Assembly (NCBI GenBank): GCA_947650285.1
Contig: CANTFL010001446.1
Span: 733,001 to 797,000, forward strand
DNA length: 64,000 nt
Direction of reading: 5' to 3'
Origin: Hyaloperonospora brassicae
Taxonomy: Eukaryota > Oomycota > Peronosporomycetes > Peronosporales > Peronosporaceae
Shown: positions 1-9,988 of the stretch, one piece after another
How the letters are laid out: each line of letters opens with the position of its first letter
Numbering within the stretch: the first letter of the stretch is position 1
Made by a program: the position numbers and the translations under genes
Notes under the pieces: model-generated
Database searches by the model: none
What the model saw: the letters and a program-made list of their open reading frames with translations, nothing else
Told to the model about the DNA's origin: nothing

Positions 1-639
1 ATAAATTCTTTGTTTTACATTGTAAGTTGTTAGACTGGTATATCACAGGATTGATTTTAGCAAAACAGACTACATAACGTAGTGTACAGGTCTCTTTATA
101 AAAAATTTGAAGTGTGAAAGTATATGTAATTTATAATATACCAACTTCCTGAATGACGAACAACTCGTTGAGATGTTAACAACAACTTATAATGAGTTTA
201 GCGCCTCCATGGTGCATCAGGGACATTATAATGATAACTAGTCTGGCCACCCTATAGCGAGTCATTACTCCTTTAAACTCTATCAGCAACAACTATTGAC
301 TAAGGTAGACGTTGTGCAGATTGTTTGCTTTGTAGGCAACTCATATGATCTGTTTGTACATTTGTACAAAGATGATACATTCGAACAATTGAACAAGAGT
401 TCTTGTTTTACTGGAATAAATTTGACAAATGTGCCTATAAATTGCTGTTTTGATCAAATATCACATTGAAATTAGATGTGTGGACCTATCTAATAATTAA
501 TAGCTGTCAATATGGTGGTGGTATGTTATTAGATATGCCATGCCCACCACACGTAAGTGTTGTACGCGTCCTGGACAGGTATGATACGATCAAAGTAGCA
601 CGTTTTTCGTTCAGTCGTTAGTATGCAGACTTAAGGAGA
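1..639. other. AT-rich non-coding DNA
   Basis: No open frame of useful length and no recognisable protein similarity on either strand. It is probably decayed repeat sequence continuous with the transposon block to its right. Confidence 0.5.
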
Positions 640-725
640 TCGACCTCGGTGGCCGAGTGGAAAAGCACTGGCACCGGGACTGATAGGTTCGTAGATTGAT
701 TCCGTGCAGGGGCGGTGCGTTTTTA
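640..725 (+). repeat. tRNA-derived SINE head or tRNA pseudogene
   Basis: Positions 650-660 read TGGCCGAGTGG, a perfect match to the RNA polymerase III A box. Positions 693-703 read AGATTGATTCC, a B-box-like sequence with about two changes from AGTTCGATTCC. The spacing is tRNA-like and the A-box context resembles a Ser/Leu tRNA, but I cannot fold a complete cloverleaf. A GGGCGGTGCGTTTTTATA tail follows. tRNA-derived SINEs are known in Phytophthora. A decayed tRNA gene is the alternative. Confidence 0.45.
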
Positions 726-842
726 TACCTCCAAATATTTAAATCAAATACGTATATCGTGGGTCGTAGGCGGACCCGAATATACCTCAAACTTTTTCTC
801 TCTCTATGAAGATGCTATAAATTTTGTGTGGGCTATTATCCA

Positions 843-1311
843 TGTGTCGATATTAAATTGTCGCTGACTCAATAAAGTGGTAATTAGATGTAATAGAGAT
901 TTGCTCAGACATGTTGAGACTGTTCAATGTCACTGACAGGAATTGTGGTAATGTAAGTATTCCACCGATTGACAAACTTTCGATATGTGTCTTGCGAAAC
1001 AATATTGAAGGAAAAGCACCTTCAGAGGTCATATTTGGCACCGCCTAACAACCGAAAACAAATCACCAACCGCTGCTAGACGCGCACAATGGGTGGTGAG
1101 TGCGATTCTGCATTGGAAGTTTGTAGCTTCATGTTGGGCAAGTAAGATAAAGAAAGGTTACTGAAGAGGCTTATCCATATCGATTCTACAATTTTACTCT
1201 TCGTTCCTACTAAGCAACACTTGCTCAGATTCTTCCCTTCCTCTGCACCTACGGTGTTCGGGAGGTTTGGGAGCGCACACCATTGTACTGCATCTTCACA
1301 TGGTCGTAACA
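843..1311 (+). repeat. Degenerate LTR, inverted relative to the LTR at 9510-9978
   Basis: The reverse complement of this segment aligns along its length with 9510-9978. Shared blocks include the CACCGTAGGTGCAGAGGAA box, the AGAATCTGAGCAAGTGTTGC box and the CTCACCACCCATTG..GCGCGTCTAG box found in every LTR of this window. The ends are approximate. Strand is given as sense, taking the coding direction of the related element as reference. No target duplication is visible. Confidence 0.65.
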
Positions 1312-1482
1312 ATTATCTTTTAAGAAATGTTCACCATTACACCTGGTATTATTTCGTGTTCCGTCCAGTGACCACGGTCATTTTACCTAACATGTACAAA
1401 ATGGATAAGGTGATTAATTTAACGCTACGTGTAAGAATTTACCCCAATTTAAGCGATCTGGTATAAAATCGCGGTTGTAGGA

Positions 1483-1650
1483 ATGAGCTCGTCCCAACTT
1501 GGCATCCTCATTAGCAACACGTTAGAGTCTCTCAACAGAGACCAACAACATGCTACTATCAACAAGTTTATCCGGAGTAAACTTGTTGCCGAAAGTAAGA
1601 AAATCGACTTACTTTGCCATTTAGTCTTTCAACAAAGAGGAGTTAAATAA
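1483..1650 (+). pseudogene. Truncated gag N-terminus of a plus-oriented LTR element
   Basis: A 55-codon frame starts with MSSSQLGILISN and contains the DQQHATINKFIRSKL segment. It begins 171 bp downstream of the LTR at 843-1311, on the sense strand of that LTR. In the related minus-strand element the gag ATG (9326) lies 183 bp inside its LTR, and its product also has a DQQH motif near the N-terminus. LTR plus gag start therefore look like the 5' end of one element, lost beyond about 1650 and followed by the next LTR at 1901. Confidence 0.45.
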
Positions 1651-1900
1651 CCTGGGTGCTACGCAGACAGAATCTGAAGTTAGCAGCAGTTTAATGGCGA
1701 TGTGAGCGGAGACACACGTACGTCTTCCCGAAACCTTGAATATTGATGTCTCCAAGTACAGAGGATTCGAGGAAAACCTTAGTCGGGATGAATTGTCGAC
1801 TCGAAAGACGTCATAGGGACTTGTTGCGTCGCCGGCCACGAGATGCAAATTGCATTCGCCCAGTATAACTTACCTGTAGAGCGAAAACATTAATCCTTCG

Positions 1901-2345
1901 TGTAACGAGGCTTAGGGAGCTACGCAATGACAACATTGCGTAGCAAGCTCTTACTGACTGAAGTGATAACTGGTGTCCTGTAAGATGGCGGAGACAGTAT
2001 AATGTAGATGAAGGCTTAGTTTTAAACTTTTGAGCTTAGTAAAAGAAAAGGAAAACTGTATTGGTGTATTGGAATCGTATCATGTGTCTTGTCTTTTAGT
2101 TCTGTCCCAACAATTTTAAAGACAGAAGCATATGTAGTGACGTCAACTCACCACCTATTGCGCGCGTCTAGCTTAGATTAATGTGCTGAGACAATCGTAT
2201 ATCAACCAACGAGTAGACACTTGGTTCACTGCAACACCATAACTAATTTTTAGTGATGTTGTAGTAAAAATATATTCGACTTAGTATTTTCTATTATCAT
2301 GTTGTCACAAATGATGGTATAATATGAGAGACTCACGTTGTTACA
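1901..2345 (-). repeat. 3' LTR of the Ty3/gypsy element
   Basis: On the plus strand it begins TGTAACGAGG and ends CACGTTGTTACA, and it contains the CTCACCACCTATTGCGCGCGTCTAG box shared by all LTRs here. The length of 445 bp fits the 438-469 bp of the others. The sense strand is minus, as the element's coding strand and polypurine tract show. Confidence 0.75.
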
Positions 2346-2353
2346 TCCCCCTT
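2346..2353 (-). other. Polypurine tract
   Basis: The minus strand reads AAGGGGGA immediately before the LTR start TGTAACAACG. This is the position and composition expected of the plus-strand-synthesis primer of an LTR retrotransposon, and it fixes the element's direction. Confidence 0.6.
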
Positions 2354-3544
2354 GACCAGTGGTCGCACTAGTGACGATCTCGATTGAGAGCCGATATGTT
2401 GAAGTCTTCGGAAGAGGAAGCACTTGTTGCATCAGATCCACTCATTTCCAATCTCGCATCTCATGTTTATCAAGCACGTGCGACGCGCTGTGATAGCGGC
2501 TAAGCAGTAAAATTCTCGCACTAAAGTGGCAAACGAGTCGTCATCTATTTCATTTTCACTACCTACGATACCTGAAGCTACAGTTGCATGTAGTACTATA
2601 CCACGTTCAAAGAATTATCCGCCTGCTGCACCTGCTGCTAGAGGTGCACGTGGTACCGCATCACGTGCAGATAATGGCTCCAAAGTGAAGCTTATATACT
2701 CTGTCGATTCGGATGTTGGGTCGACTCGCTAAAGGTCGCTACGTCGCCTCGATCACCTGTGGCGGATACGTTTAAGCCTCTGAGTAAGAAGGCTCGGCGA
2801 AACAAGATGGATCATGCATTGCATCAACGTTCTTTTTCTCTGATAATGAGCCGAATTCTTCATCATATAAGCCCTCTCCTGAGCACTTGCATCTCGTGAT
2901 TGCGACAATAAATCGCGCTATCGTAGTTCTGAAGGTCGTAATACCGCACCATATGTTATTCCCTCGTCGGAGGCTCCTGTTGTACATAAAGCCTCTAATT
3001 ACAAGCTGTGGAGTCTATAAGTGCGGCTTATTGATAGTGTGTCCGGTGAGACAATCAAACACCATCGACTACTTTTGTTAGATGCTATAATGCTCCTAGT
3101 ACTGACATCAGCGCGAGCAACTTTTGCGCTATAAAATAATATATTTTACTGCTTTCTATAAGCATCGGTGGTACATCGTGTTCCACAAGCGTGATAAAAT
3201 ATCGCTGTTGACCGGGTGAAACGCGTTCATCTGCAATGTACAACGACATTAAGCGCGAACATGGCTGCTAAAACTTATACGGTACGTATCCGGCTTGAGA
3301 AGAGTAAATAAACCAGCGCAAGAACAATGATACAATAATTATCTCTTGAGGCACATATTCCTCACTTCTCATGGAGTGAACCATGTCCTAGATTTAAGAA
3401 CAACTAGCAGCGTTCCCGTAGAAAAGTGCGCTTTCTTAGCTTACTCTTGGAAATGTGTCACATCTCGGCGGATATGTACGACGCGATTTATAATTTGCAG
3501 CTAGTATTGAAGTGCACCAAGCGCGTGATTTCCAATGGGTCCTC

Positions 3545-3690
3545 TATCTCGTCGTATTTCCTGATCGTACTGTTCCACCAGGTCCGCAACATCAGTCAAC
3601 AGCTGAATACGAAGTTCCTGGCTGTAGTTCGAGGGGTTAAAACCCCGCAGCGAACGAGGTAGCTCTCTCGATGCCCATATGAGTGGCGAT
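3545..3690 (-). pseudogene. Chromodomain remnant
   Basis: Minus-strand translation gives RESYLVRCG and, in a shifted frame, DVADLVEQYDQE. Together they match the core and end of the chromodomain at the C-terminus of oomycete chromovirus integrases (YLVRWRG..., DVPGLVEQYD). A frameshift separates the two pieces. Such domains usually steer integration to marked chromatin. Confidence 0.6.
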
Positions 3691-4056
3691 TATATATGAT
3701 AAGCTCCACTTGGAATCGTTCAATACAGTGCAAAAGCAATAACAAATGGAATATAGCCAAGAATATCAAGCTCGACTGATTTGTAGGACCTGCAGGGGAT
3801 AATCGAAAGATACGAGCGCTCCTTCTGCGATTTAAAAGGTGACTTTTATCACAAGGGAATATATCGCGGTGACTTTTCGGCGACGGTGTAACGCCACCGT
3901 GTCGATCGTGCGGTTTCGTGAGCGCAGCCTACGTTTGATTAGTTGGAGTACGATTAAAAAGGTCGTCTCTTGCGCGATGGATCGAATCAAGCTCGTCGCG
4001 AGATCGCGTAGGTGGAGAACCAACTCAAGATTTTGGTTGGCGACCTCAAAATTCTG

Positions 4057-4404
4057 CTAGGGACTCTCGAGCGTGATGGCTATCTCCATTTTCGGAAGAG
4101 TCCGCGTAATAATGATACGGGCGGACATGGCCAAAATAAAATGCAGGATGTGTTCCCGTCCTACATAGAAACTCCATCGTGAATCATTGCCTTGTCGATT
4201 CAATGCACGGAACGTACCGATATATATGGGCAATACTTTACGACTGCCGACAGAAGTGACCATATATCTTGGTATTTTATCCGTAAACCGTACCACTAGG
4301 TCATTTACATCAAATGAAAGAACTTTTGCGATGCAATTCTTATCAGCATTCCGTTCCTGTTGGTCCACCGTGTTAGCGATGGAGTCCTGCACAAGAAGGA
4401 CCAC
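4057..4404 (-). pseudogene. Integrase C-terminal region
   Basis: Within a 115-codon frame, VQDSIANTVDQQERNADKN, GSRKVLPIYIGTFRALNR and FYVGR match the region after the catalytic core in Ty3/gypsy integrases (KLLPKYIGPFRVL, FYVGRL). The start is arbitrary because this is part of a decayed polyprotein. Confidence 0.7.
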
Positions 4405-4739
4405 TAATTCTTGGTTCAGCAGAAATTGCTGTGCTTAATCTATTGTGCATGTGTCAGTGCGCATAGTGCGCATTAATAAAAGGCCATTATCTTCTTCTAT
4501 AGCGACAGTGTCATCATTCTCGCTGGTAACGACATAGGCGATGCTGTATAGAAGAATCTTCATTATTATCGGTGTCCGAACTAGCAGATTTGCTTCACTA
4601 TAGTTAGTTTATTTTTCAATGTCCCCCTGGTCAATAATAACGTCGTACGTGACGACATTAGCGTGTAAAAGTGATGAGCAATAGACAAATTATTTCGCTC
4701 GAGAGAGTACCCCCCCCCCTCCTAAACCATAGTCACACT

Positions 4740-5021
4740 TTAATAGGGCGGGAAGGCATAGATGGCGTAAGCTTTTACGGAGTACGGTGTATGAGTTGTG
4801 GAAGCATGCAACGAGTTGTTAGTGGCGAGCTCAATCATCCTCAAGAAGTCTCTCCAACGCACGAACGAGTGGAAGTATCCTTGCTGTATTACTTCGAGGA
4901 TAAGATTGACACGTACCCTCTGACCTTCTTTTTCCAAGTGGTTGGATGCTGATATTCTTGACCGTGTTCCGATTGATCGAAACACGGACTGTGTAGCAAA
5001 ACTATTACAGCTCCTAGCCAA
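4740..5021 (-). pseudogene. Integrase core, 3' part
   Basis: The WRDFLRMIELATNNSLHAST segment followed by TPY matches the integrase motif around ALNNSVHASTGYTPF. It lies in the correct order between the RNase H and integrase C-terminal remnants. The rest of the catalytic core (about 5020-5700) is too shifted to read confidently. Confidence 0.65.
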
Positions 5022-5798
5022 AAGAAGTCATTCTGCTCAAGGAGCAAGCTAGAATTTCATAAGAACTCGACTTTATATGCCAACAAGCTTACAGCTCCAG
5101 GTCCTTGTTCAAAGGACCTAACGATTTAGCGAGTCGACTGCACGATGTGCTTCGAAGTCGATGCCTTAACAAGGCTTGACTCTTCTTACTACCTGAGACG
5201 CCTTAAAAGGCAAGTTTCTTTATTCGATTAGAAGTGGAACTGAAATTTATTTTTGTTTAATGCAAAAGGACATTTTAGCCTAAACGTACCCAATCTAGAC
5301 GCTTGCTCTTATCAGTACCTTTTTCTGAGATCTTGTATTTGGTGGCTGACACCATCAGCCACTAACAACTAATACGGTGTTATAAAATATATCTAATTGG
5401 GACTTCATCCGTGGTTTAGACCACACATTTTATATCGGTTACCAACTGACGTGTCATTCGTTACATACTGCCATATGCTGTAGTGTACCTACCCGATGAC
5501 GGACGACACAATGCCGTTAAAGCTCTAAAGATATAAAAATGGATCTGCTAGGTGATCCAATAAAAGCATGATATATTTATCACCTACGTAGGACCTTATC
5601 ACGTCTTCACGTGATGTTGATGACGGAAATCAAGCGACAATTGTCGCAACAGCGGAATTAATCTCACTGTTGGAATGCGCATCTGTCTCGAAATTCGATC
5701 GACGCGAAAGCACATCAGCGACGACATTTAGTCGTTCTAGATTATGTGCCTGACGGAGATGTTATACTTCGCGAAAAGGAGAGCCCTCTCGCCATTCT

Positions 5799-6149
5799 TC
5801 ACGAGAGGCAGGGTCTGTTTACGGTCGTGCGCACTACGTATGGTCCGTATAAACAACAAGCGAACGGTTTGTCTCCTAGGATGTAGACGCAAGATTTATT
5901 GAGTGCATATTCCATAACAAGGGTTTTTTTGTCATGCATTAAGTAACTACGCTCAGTAGCTTGCAGCTGAAGCGACTGATGGCAGACGACGCGCTCTGCG
6001 TCTACTGTGTCAAATTGCATCAAAGCAGAGCCGATTGCAAACAAACTTGGCGCCACAGACCACATGGAATGGTCTGTCATGATCTGTAATCGCCAGTATG
6101 GGCGATTGCATAAAGATCTGCTTGACACTTTTTGAAGTAACGCGAACAA
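5799..6149 (-). pseudogene. RNase H domain of the Ty3/gypsy polyprotein
   Basis: A 116-codon frame carries DHSMWSVAPSLFAIGSALMQ, AERVVCHQS, YALNKSCVYILGDKPF and RTTVNRPCLS. These correspond in order to the RNase H module that follows reverse transcriptase in Ty3/gypsy elements (FAIGCALMQ, YALAKFRVYLLGDKPF, LRTAVNSPHLS). The frame is open here but cut from its neighbours by stops. Confidence 0.8.
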
Positions 6150-6331
6150 TTAGAGTTCCATGACCACTTTAAATGGTTCAGTGTTAACAGAAAGACGCAC
6201 AGTCATCTTAGATTAATTTCGTAAGTACTCATGCAAGTACAATTCTAGGACAAGGATCTTACTGAGCCCCTTTACATCGACCGGCACAAGCTAATCCGTG
6301 ATCGCCTTTTCCAAATCCGTATCAGAGCAAA

Positions 6332-6613
6332 TTATGAAAAAAAAATCACGATGCACCCAAGAAGTGGTATATTGCTAACGAAAATTATGCTTTTGTTGAG
6401 GTAGGCGTACATCTTGTGCTTGCGTAGATGTGTATAAACCTGACGAACGTGTTTTTGATGAGATTTCACGTTCGTCTTTCCGTCCATAGCCGGGCTATGG
6501 ACGATCACATCGTCAAAGTAACTTGGTTCGAATTCTTGCACCCAACTCGGCAGATTTGTCACACAATAGTTATACGTAGCAGGGCATGGCAAAGCCCTTG
6601 TACAATCAGCCAT
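6332..6613 (-). pseudogene. Reverse transcriptase fragment with YFDD motif
   Basis: A 93-codon frame holds SYFDDVIVHS, the YxDD catalytic motif of reverse transcriptase, then HQKHVRQVYTHLRKHKMYAY and the IPLLGCIV strand seen in the thumb region of Ty3/gypsy enzymes. The palm upstream is not in the same frame. Confidence 0.85.
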
Positions 6614-7506
6614 TTTTCAGATTATACTGATTGGGGTGCTTACTGCCGTTAACGGGATGTCTTGTTTACTCATGAGGATCTGATAGAATTCATCGATCAA
6701 ATCCATGGACAATGATGGTAATCTTCGACACTACCATGAATTATTACGTTTTTTAATATCTTAGTTTGAGGCAATGCCGTTGCCATATTCATATAATACA
6801 TGCATGCACTATCCGCCATCACCCTTTGACTTCTAGCATACATAAGGTCGAAGAGCTGTGAAGAAAGTTGTCTCTCTTACATGGCCCGCTGCGAAGCGAT
6901 TGGCAAAGAACTTGTCGATCTATAGTATCTATTCATAAGGCGGTAAGAATTGATTCATGACACAGTACTTAGAGCCTGGCACGAGCTCGATTTTATGTCA
7001 TGCGCCTTTCTCCTTTGGTAAGTTAAGTGGAAATGATACAGGGAATACATCCTTAGTTTCAATTAAGTTCTTCTACAGAGTATTTGTATAAAGCAACCCC
7101 TCGGAATGAGACGTGTGTCGATCGATCCTAGTCATCTCGTCGAGAATACTTAACTACATCTGTGGGCTGCTGAGAACCCCTTCGTTCTCAGCAAATACTT
7201 ATGCCGACCAAATATCGACCACATACTCATTTTTTGTGACGAATAAACAGATCTGTTTGTCTTCGCCATGCGCAGATCACGTAAAACCCGTTTCGGTACT
7301 TACGTTGGTAATCAAATTATCTCCGAAGTTTAAATCGGAGGTGCAATCAGATCAAGGTTAGAAATCATCTACGCTTATTCCGTTATCCAACAAGACATTC
7401 AATATCTCAGTTTCTCCCTGGTAATTTATTTTATAGGATGCTGAGGAGATTACCCCTTATCAACTGCCGCTTGACGAAGGTTTTCGTTTAGTACGTAGGG
7501 GCTTGT

Positions 7507-7773
7507 TTACGCATCGTCTTCTAGTTGTGGTCGCACGCCTAGAACCATATCATATACGGTCGACTCTGTAGTCTGCATAGGATTACCGCGTCTTCGCTCT
7601 TGAGCAACCCTCTTACTCTTTCCTGGATGCCAACCGCTAGGCGTGCATTTATGTCCCACTATACTCGACTTATTTAAGTTGAGGACCTTTGGCGCTGCCT
7701 CTGTTTCAACATAGTCGCCAAGAGCTTTCTCCGCGGTGTAGTAATTAACTACACTGAAGTCTTGTGCAGTCAT
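7507..7773 (-). pseudogene. Polyprotein segment between gag and reverse transcriptase
   Basis: An 88-codon frame beginning MTAQDFSVVNYYTAEKALG lies between the gag and reverse transcriptase remnants. It occupies the protease/linker position, but I see no intact protease catalytic DTG/DSG motif, so the assignment rests on position. Confidence 0.4.
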
Positions 7774-8371
7774 GCTAACGACTGAACCTCAAGTGAAGCC
7801 ATCAAACTCACTTGCAGAATATCCTCACGCTGTGTACGCTACAAGACGTCCATCATATGTCCATCTGATGAACAAGCAGCAGGCATCTCCGTGGATCGAT
7901 GCTGTCAGAATTTTTATAGATCGTAGTTTCTGAGTCATGGTAGACCAATGATGATATCCAATTTTCAATACAGATCCAGTACGGTAAAAACATCCTCTTG
8001 CTGATTTTCTTATGCCGTGTGGTGTATTACTACTGCAATCCCCTTCACTACTATCGATGCGCCTGTAGCAAGGCGCACATTCATACTCGTAAGATATATG
8101 TCGTGCTCAACGACACTGAGACTAAGGTCATCTAACGACTGGTATAAATGAATATATTACGACTCCTTACAGTCGACTAGGGCACGAAGTGAAAACTTTT
8201 TGTCGCTTTCAAGTTCTGGGTGATACGGGGATCCTAATCACCGGGTGCAGAAACACACAATGATTGTGTGTCTGGAGCAACTTTTGCCAAGAGATTTGCA
8301 AATTCTCTTGAGGTTGCTATATCAGTAGGGCGCTCCGTCTCTACTTAGCCCGACCTTTTCTGACGGTTTGC

Positions 8372-9326
8372 CTAGGCGTTGCGACTTTGCAACAGCTTCG
8401 GACCTACGTGCGTTTCTCTACTTGGTAGACGTTTGGTCTTTTTGCTCGGTGTCGCGAGATACTGCGCGTGGGGCACTACACTCATCTGCATAGCGGCCTT
8501 GTTTCTGAAAGTGATTGCACCTCTGCAATCGCGTGATACTCGAAACGTGAGATTTTTCGCTCTTACCATATCTAAGATCCATTGGTTTTGAACCCTTAAC
8601 CTCTTTTCGTCTCTGTGGACGATAAGAGTCCGAACTAGCATGGACATGTCTCATTCTATAGTCCTCCTATTCCGCAACTTAGATTGTTTTTATAAGCGTA
8701 TCCAGCTCCAAGAGGAACAGATGACTCCTGACGGGACCCTTTGCGAGACCCTGCATGAACACAGTAACCGACGTGTGTTCTTGACCGGGTTGGCCTTCAT
8801 ACTACTCGCAAGAAGTCGTATATGTTCAGCCTTAGCGTGCACATCACGCTTACTGTTTGAGTTTTTAGGAGCTCTGACCGAGCCCTTAGCGCAGCTTATG
8901 GTGGCTCTAACGATTGGCTGAGCTGGTCCTTAAAGACCTCTCGCAACCCAAACACAATGGGTCACTCATCTCGAGCGCTAGGCCCAAGTTTTGGCATACA
9001 CTGCCAAGTTATATGTAGAAAATATAACTTGCATTTGCCATCGTCGAATCGATGAGCCTTTGTGGCTTCGTCGAATTCATCTTACCATCGTAGCAGGGAG
9101 TATTCCTCGACTCCTCTGTCTTTGAGAGACCAACCTTCACGGTTTAGGGTCTACGCGTATGCGCTTCGGCCCGGATAGTAGACAGAATTTGCTATTTTCT
9201 TAACAGTTCAAACTGTCACGAACCTTGCTTGTTTGACAAGGCTAGCTTTTCGAGCGCCGCGTCAAATTTATGCTGTACGTACTCGGAGACGGCGGAATGC
9301 TGTTGGTCGATGTCTAGTGCAGACAT
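8372..9326 (-). pseudogene. Decayed gag with degraded zinc knuckle
   Basis: An ATG at 9326, 183 bp inside the 5' LTR, opens MSALDIDQQHSAVSEYVQHK and is stopped about 36 codons later. Further along, RLQRCNHFQKQGRYADECSA is a CCHC knuckle with its second cysteine and its histidine lost. Several stops and shifts lie between. Confidence 0.6.
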
Positions 9327-9509
9327 AATGCCCCTAACATCACTCTATCTCACGGTCGAACTCATCTGTTAAACCGCGCTTTATTCCAAGCCACTCGCAT
9401 AGGAGTGTCTTTTACGCGTGGCATAAAGGTTGTCGCCATCGTCGTCCAACATGTTGATGTTGGGCGTGGAAGTTGAGGTCCTTTGTAAGGACTACAAAGT
9501 GCTACCTGG

Positions 9510-9978
9510 TGTAACGGGGCACTAGAAGCTACGCACTGGCAACATTGCGTAGCGGGCTTTTAGTGATCGCAGTGAGAATCAGTGCCCTGTTAGATGGCGT
9601 ACACCGTAGGTGCAGAGGAAGTGAAGAATCTGAGCAAGTGTTGCCAAGTAGGAAAGAATAGTAAAAGTGTAGAATCGATAAGGATAAGCCTCTTTGGTAG
9701 CCTTCCTTGATCTTACTTGCACAACATCAAACTACAAACGTCCAATGCAGAATCGCACTCACCACCCATTGCGCGCGTCTAGTAGCGGTTGGTGGTTTAT
9801 GTGGTTGATAGCATGACCTATTTCCACCAATTGCAAAGCGGTGCCGAATCTTATTTCTGACGGTGCGATTCCTTCCATATTGACCCGCACGACAAATAAC
9901 GTAAATTTTGTCGCTTCAGATAATATTTACATTGCCACAATTTCTGCAAATGACCTGAAACAGACCCACTCCGTCACA
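9510..9978 (-). repeat. 5' LTR of the Ty3/gypsy element, abutting SMP3
   Basis: It starts TGTAACGGGGCACT and ends CCCACTCCGTCACA, and contains the shared CTCACCACCCATTGCGCGCGTCTAG box at 9758-9782. At 469 bp it pairs with 1901-2345 as the second LTR and with 843-1311 in inverted orientation. Its outer end lies 10 bp before the ATG at 9989. Confidence 0.8.
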
Positions 9979-9988
9979 ACTGAGACGA

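Larger units (their letters stand above)
1901..9978 (-). mobile_element. Decayed Ty3/gypsy chromovirus-type retrotransposon
   Basis: About 8.1 kb flanked by two same-orientation LTRs (1901-2345 and 9510-9978). Read on the minus strand the order is gag with a degraded zinc knuckle, a linker, reverse transcriptase, RNase H, integrase core, integrase C-terminal region and chromodomain remnant, which is the Ty3/gypsy chromovirus order. A polypurine tract lies next to the 3' LTR, confirming direction. Every domain is broken by stops and frameshifts, so the copy is dead. The 5-bp flanks (CTTCG and ACTGA) do not match, so the insertion is old or rearranged. No primer-binding site of TGG type is seen after the 5' LTR. 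Confidence 0.85.
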
